Shown here: in pieces, positions 50,504 through 54,920 of the stretch
How positions within the stretch are numbered: position 1 is the first letter of the stretch
Layout: each line of letters begins with the position of its first letter
DNA from: a virus
Direction: 5' to 3' (one strand)
DNA: 54,920 bases
IMG/VR virus record: IMGVR_UViG_3300013005_000046
Span: 1 to 54,920 of that record
Notes under the pieces: model-generated
Databases searched by the model: none
Seen by the model: only the letters and a program-made list of their open reading frames with translations
What the model was told of the DNA's origin: nothing
Program-made: the position numbers and the translations under genes

Positions 50504-51595
50504 CTATGCTCCGTTCCTTAAATTAACTGTTGTTGCTATACCGCTTAGAGAAACTGCTGATAGTGCTGCTTGCACTGCAACAACTGCGATAACTACTATC
50601 TTTTCTGAATCTTCTCTCACTTGTGGACTCATGTCTGCTCCCGCATTTCCAAGAAAGTTAATGAGCTCTGTAGCTCCTCCAAGAACATCTCCAAGAAGAG
50701 GAATGGCTGCAAGAGCTTCATCCAAAATAATGTCATCTGCCTGTGCTGCTACAAACAAAGCCTTAAGGGCCTGTTCGTACTCTGGAGAGCCTTGCTCGGC
50801 TGTTTCAAAGGTTTGTAGGGCAGCCTCAATAAGAGCCTCTACCTGAGCCTCTGAGAGGTCTGTAGCTATGATCTGCTCTAGATCTACCTGCATCAACTCT
50901 TCAGTAGAAAGCTCCTCTGGTAATTCTTCTGCAGATGTGATAGAATCTTCTTCAGGTTCTATAATAGGAGGTTCAATTGGTTCAGGTTCAGTGGGGGATG
51001 GTTCTTCAACGGGTTCTTCAGGTTCTGTGGATGGCTCTTCTGGTTGCTCTGTTTCCTCTGGCTGTGGTGGTGTCGTTACTTCTGGCTCTGGCTCCAACGA
51101 TGGTTCTGGTTCTGGGACTACTGGTGTGGAGGGCTGTTGTCCTGATCCAGCGTTCTCGCCAGGGGATGGCTGAGGAAGACTCTCAACAGGAATATCTTCA
51201 TAAACTATAAGCAAAATTAAAACTTTTGGTGTTCCTGGTGCTGGATCATTAGCAAATGTTGTATTAGAAACTTCAATAGTTGCAGAAGTTTCTCCCGCTA
51301 GTAGCTCAAAAAGGATAGATGAAACCTCTCCTCCACGTGTACTATCATTTGGATCCCCATAATACCCAACAGCACTTGCAATTCTTTGCCCTTCGGGTGC
51401 AACCACCTGAACAAGTGAACCTTCATTCGTAACTGTTGCCCCATCTGGAATAGTTGGTGGAGTTAGTGTTGGAGTAGGTTCTGGAGTTGGCGTCGGTTCT
51501 GGAGTAGGCTCTGGTGTTGGCTCTGGAGTAGGGGTAGGGGTGGGCTCTGGGGCTGGCGGATTAAATGGAGCCTCTTCAGTTGGCTCTGGTGCCAA
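50504..51595 (-). CDS. Pro-rich, membrane-anchored C-terminal part of secreted protein
   Basis: 363 aa if started at TTG 51595, but the frame runs unbroken back to the amber codon at 51697-51695. Extended region: about 30 residues, then a PEPTPTPEPTPEPTP spacer, a beta domain (ATVTNEGSLVQVVAPEGQRI), a second Pro/Glu-rich spacer, a helical bundle (QVEALIEAALQTFETAEQGS), and a C-terminal transmembrane helix (KIVVIAVVAVQAALSAVSLS). Pro/Thr spacers of this kind usually cross cell walls. Best read as the distal part of the protein at 52228. Confidence 0.65.
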   Translation of the reverse strand: MAPEPTEEAPFNPPAPEPTPTPTPEPTPEPTPEPTPTPEPTPTLTPPTIPDGATVTNEGSLVQVVAPEGQRIASAVGYYGDPNDSTRGGEVSSILFELLAGETSATIEVSNTTFANDPAPGTPKVLILLIVYEDIPVESLPQPSPGENAGSGQQPSTPVVPEPEPSLEPEPEVTTPPQPEETEQPEEPSTEPEEPVEEPSPTEPEPIEPPIIEPEEDSITSAEELPEELSTEELMQVDLEQIIATDLSEAQVEALIEAALQTFETAEQGSPEYEQALKALFVAAQADDIILDEALAAIPLLGDVLGGATELINFLGNAGADMSPQVREDSEKIVVIAVVAVQAALSAVSLSGIATTVNLRNGA

Positions 51596-51694
51596 TACTG
51601 GTGGCTCCTCTGCTTCTTCAATTCCATAAGTTTCGAAGTCAACAACTTGACCGTTGTTTAGACGTACTCCAGTTCGTGGATTGTTTTGTGGGTA

Positions 51695-52228
51695 CTATGG
51701 GCCACTAAGGGTGTAAGCCATTGCAACTGTGCCATCTGAAAGAATGGCAGCAGTAATGATGATCCTTGTTGGTTCTGGTGTGCCTTGTAGCCAGATTGGT
51801 CTAGCTGAAATGTCTACCTGGAATCCACCATCCGATGAACGAATAATTAAGTGCTCGTCATTTCTCCACTGTGGATAGACAACCCAGTCGAAAGAGTAGA
51901 GGGAGATAGAGGGGGTTGACGGGTAAGTCCAGTAGGTTCCGTCTGGAGCACCAAACGTAATTACTGAGTTTGTGGTTGCATAGATGTTATTGTAGACAAC
52001 TCCATCAAAAGTTACAGTAGTTGTAAGTGGTATCTGGTATGAGACGTCGTCTCCACCACAAGTAAAAATTTCAGTAACTACAGGCTCTGTAGACCCATTT
52101 TGTTGGGCAGCAGCAACGGCTGCAACCTGTCCTGGGTTGACACAACTAGCGTTTGCTGAATCGGCAACGAGAAAAAGGGGGCCAAATGATATAGCAAAAG
52201 CTAAGAAAATTCTAATTAGGGTTTTAAT
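51695..52228 (-). CDS. Secreted protein, AUU start, closed by in-frame amber codon
   Basis: 177 codons. The only start that fits is ATT at 52228, six bases after AAGGAG; no ATG, GTG or TTG precedes the signal peptide. The signal peptide (TLIRIFLAFAISFGPLFLVA, then DSANA) is clear. The mature part is beta-rich with two cysteines (NASCVNPGQ, EIFTCGGDD) and ends AYTLSGP-TAG. The next codons continue in frame as YPQNNPRTGVRLNNGQVVDF and on to 50504. Either a nonsense mutation or stop readthrough producing a 574-residue anchored form. Confidence 0.6.
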   Translation of the reverse strand: MKTLIRIFLAFAISFGPLFLVADSANASCVNPGQVAAVAAAQQNGSTEPVVTEIFTCGGDDVSYQIPLTTTVTFDGVVYNNIYATTNSVITFGAPDGTYWTYPSTPSISLYSFDWVVYPQWRNDEHLIIRSSDGGFQVDISARPIWLQGTPEPTRIIITAAILSDGTVAMAYTLSGP

Positions 52229-52288
52229 TTTCTTCTCCTTGTTAGTCTTATACTAACAGGATAATTATAACATTTTATTTAATGTAAA

Positions 52289-54920
<2,632 letters not shown>

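Noticed and set aside
44228-52228. Global recoding of TGA or TAG in this phage
   Set aside because: Many clear genes in the window end in TGA or TAG with a coupled start downstream, so both codons are ordinary stops; the two in-frame cases are local.

Overview
This window is about 55 kb of a tailed-phage genome that most likely infects a low-GC actinobacterium, for example a freshwater lineage (host is inference). The phage character rests on a long block of tail fibre/appendage genes, several cell-wall hydrolases, holin-like membrane proteins, a DUF932 protein, nucleases, clustered tRNAs and ribonucleotide reductase. The actinobacterial link rests on a WhiB-type Fe-S protein (39601-39885), a DUF7455-type zinc protein and a DUF2746-like membrane protein. 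No integrase or transposase is seen. Terminase, major capsid and DNA polymerase are not in the window.

Layout. 1-12.5 kb (minus strand): receptor-contact proteins, including FN3 domains, collagen-like triplets, a PASTA plus thrombospondin-like protein, three RGDT-motif paralogues, and C-termini made of PFFP repeats. The largest fibre ends in a canonical -1 frameshift signal that would append an FN3/PFFP/cysteine-rich module. 12.5-15.5 kb: a switch region with tiny genes, DnaA-box-like sites and 11-bp iterons, probably a replication origin. 15.5-25.7 kb (plus strand): more than 30 small, tightly coupled genes in short cassettes. Most cassettes begin with a promoter carrying TGTCGGTGG at a fixed distance from the -10 box, and many end in a GAAA-loop hairpin followed by GCGCACC. 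25.7-27 kb: a tRNA-like gene with a UAA anticodon and an AT-rich repeat region. 27-33.7 kb (mostly minus): lysis/cell-wall genes (lytic transglycosylase, NlpC/P60), DUF2061 proteins, a 2OG oxygenase, a structural protein and Hsp20. 33.8-38.5 kb: a glycan-modification cassette (glycosyltransferases, cytidylyltransferase, FkbM methyltransferase, Stealth-like protein). 38.6-45.6 kb (minus): WhiB, zinc ribbons, two M23 peptidases, a sulfotransferase-like gene, a thermonuclease, a broken APS-kinase fusion and three tRNAs. 45.6-54.9 kb: a collagen-like fibre, a methyltransferase-like gene, tRNA-Asn, a secreted subtilase, a proteasome-like hydrolase, holin-like proteins, a secreted anchored protein with an in-frame amber codon, and class Ib ribonucleotide reductase.

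Expression logic. Three initiation styles coexist: Shine-Dalgarno starts, TAATG/ATGA coupling, and a large leaderless class in which a -10 box is followed by exactly six bases and then ATG. The leaderless rule also identifies very small genes that would otherwise be missed. All coordinates and translations were read by eye. Family names come from recognised motifs, not from database searches.
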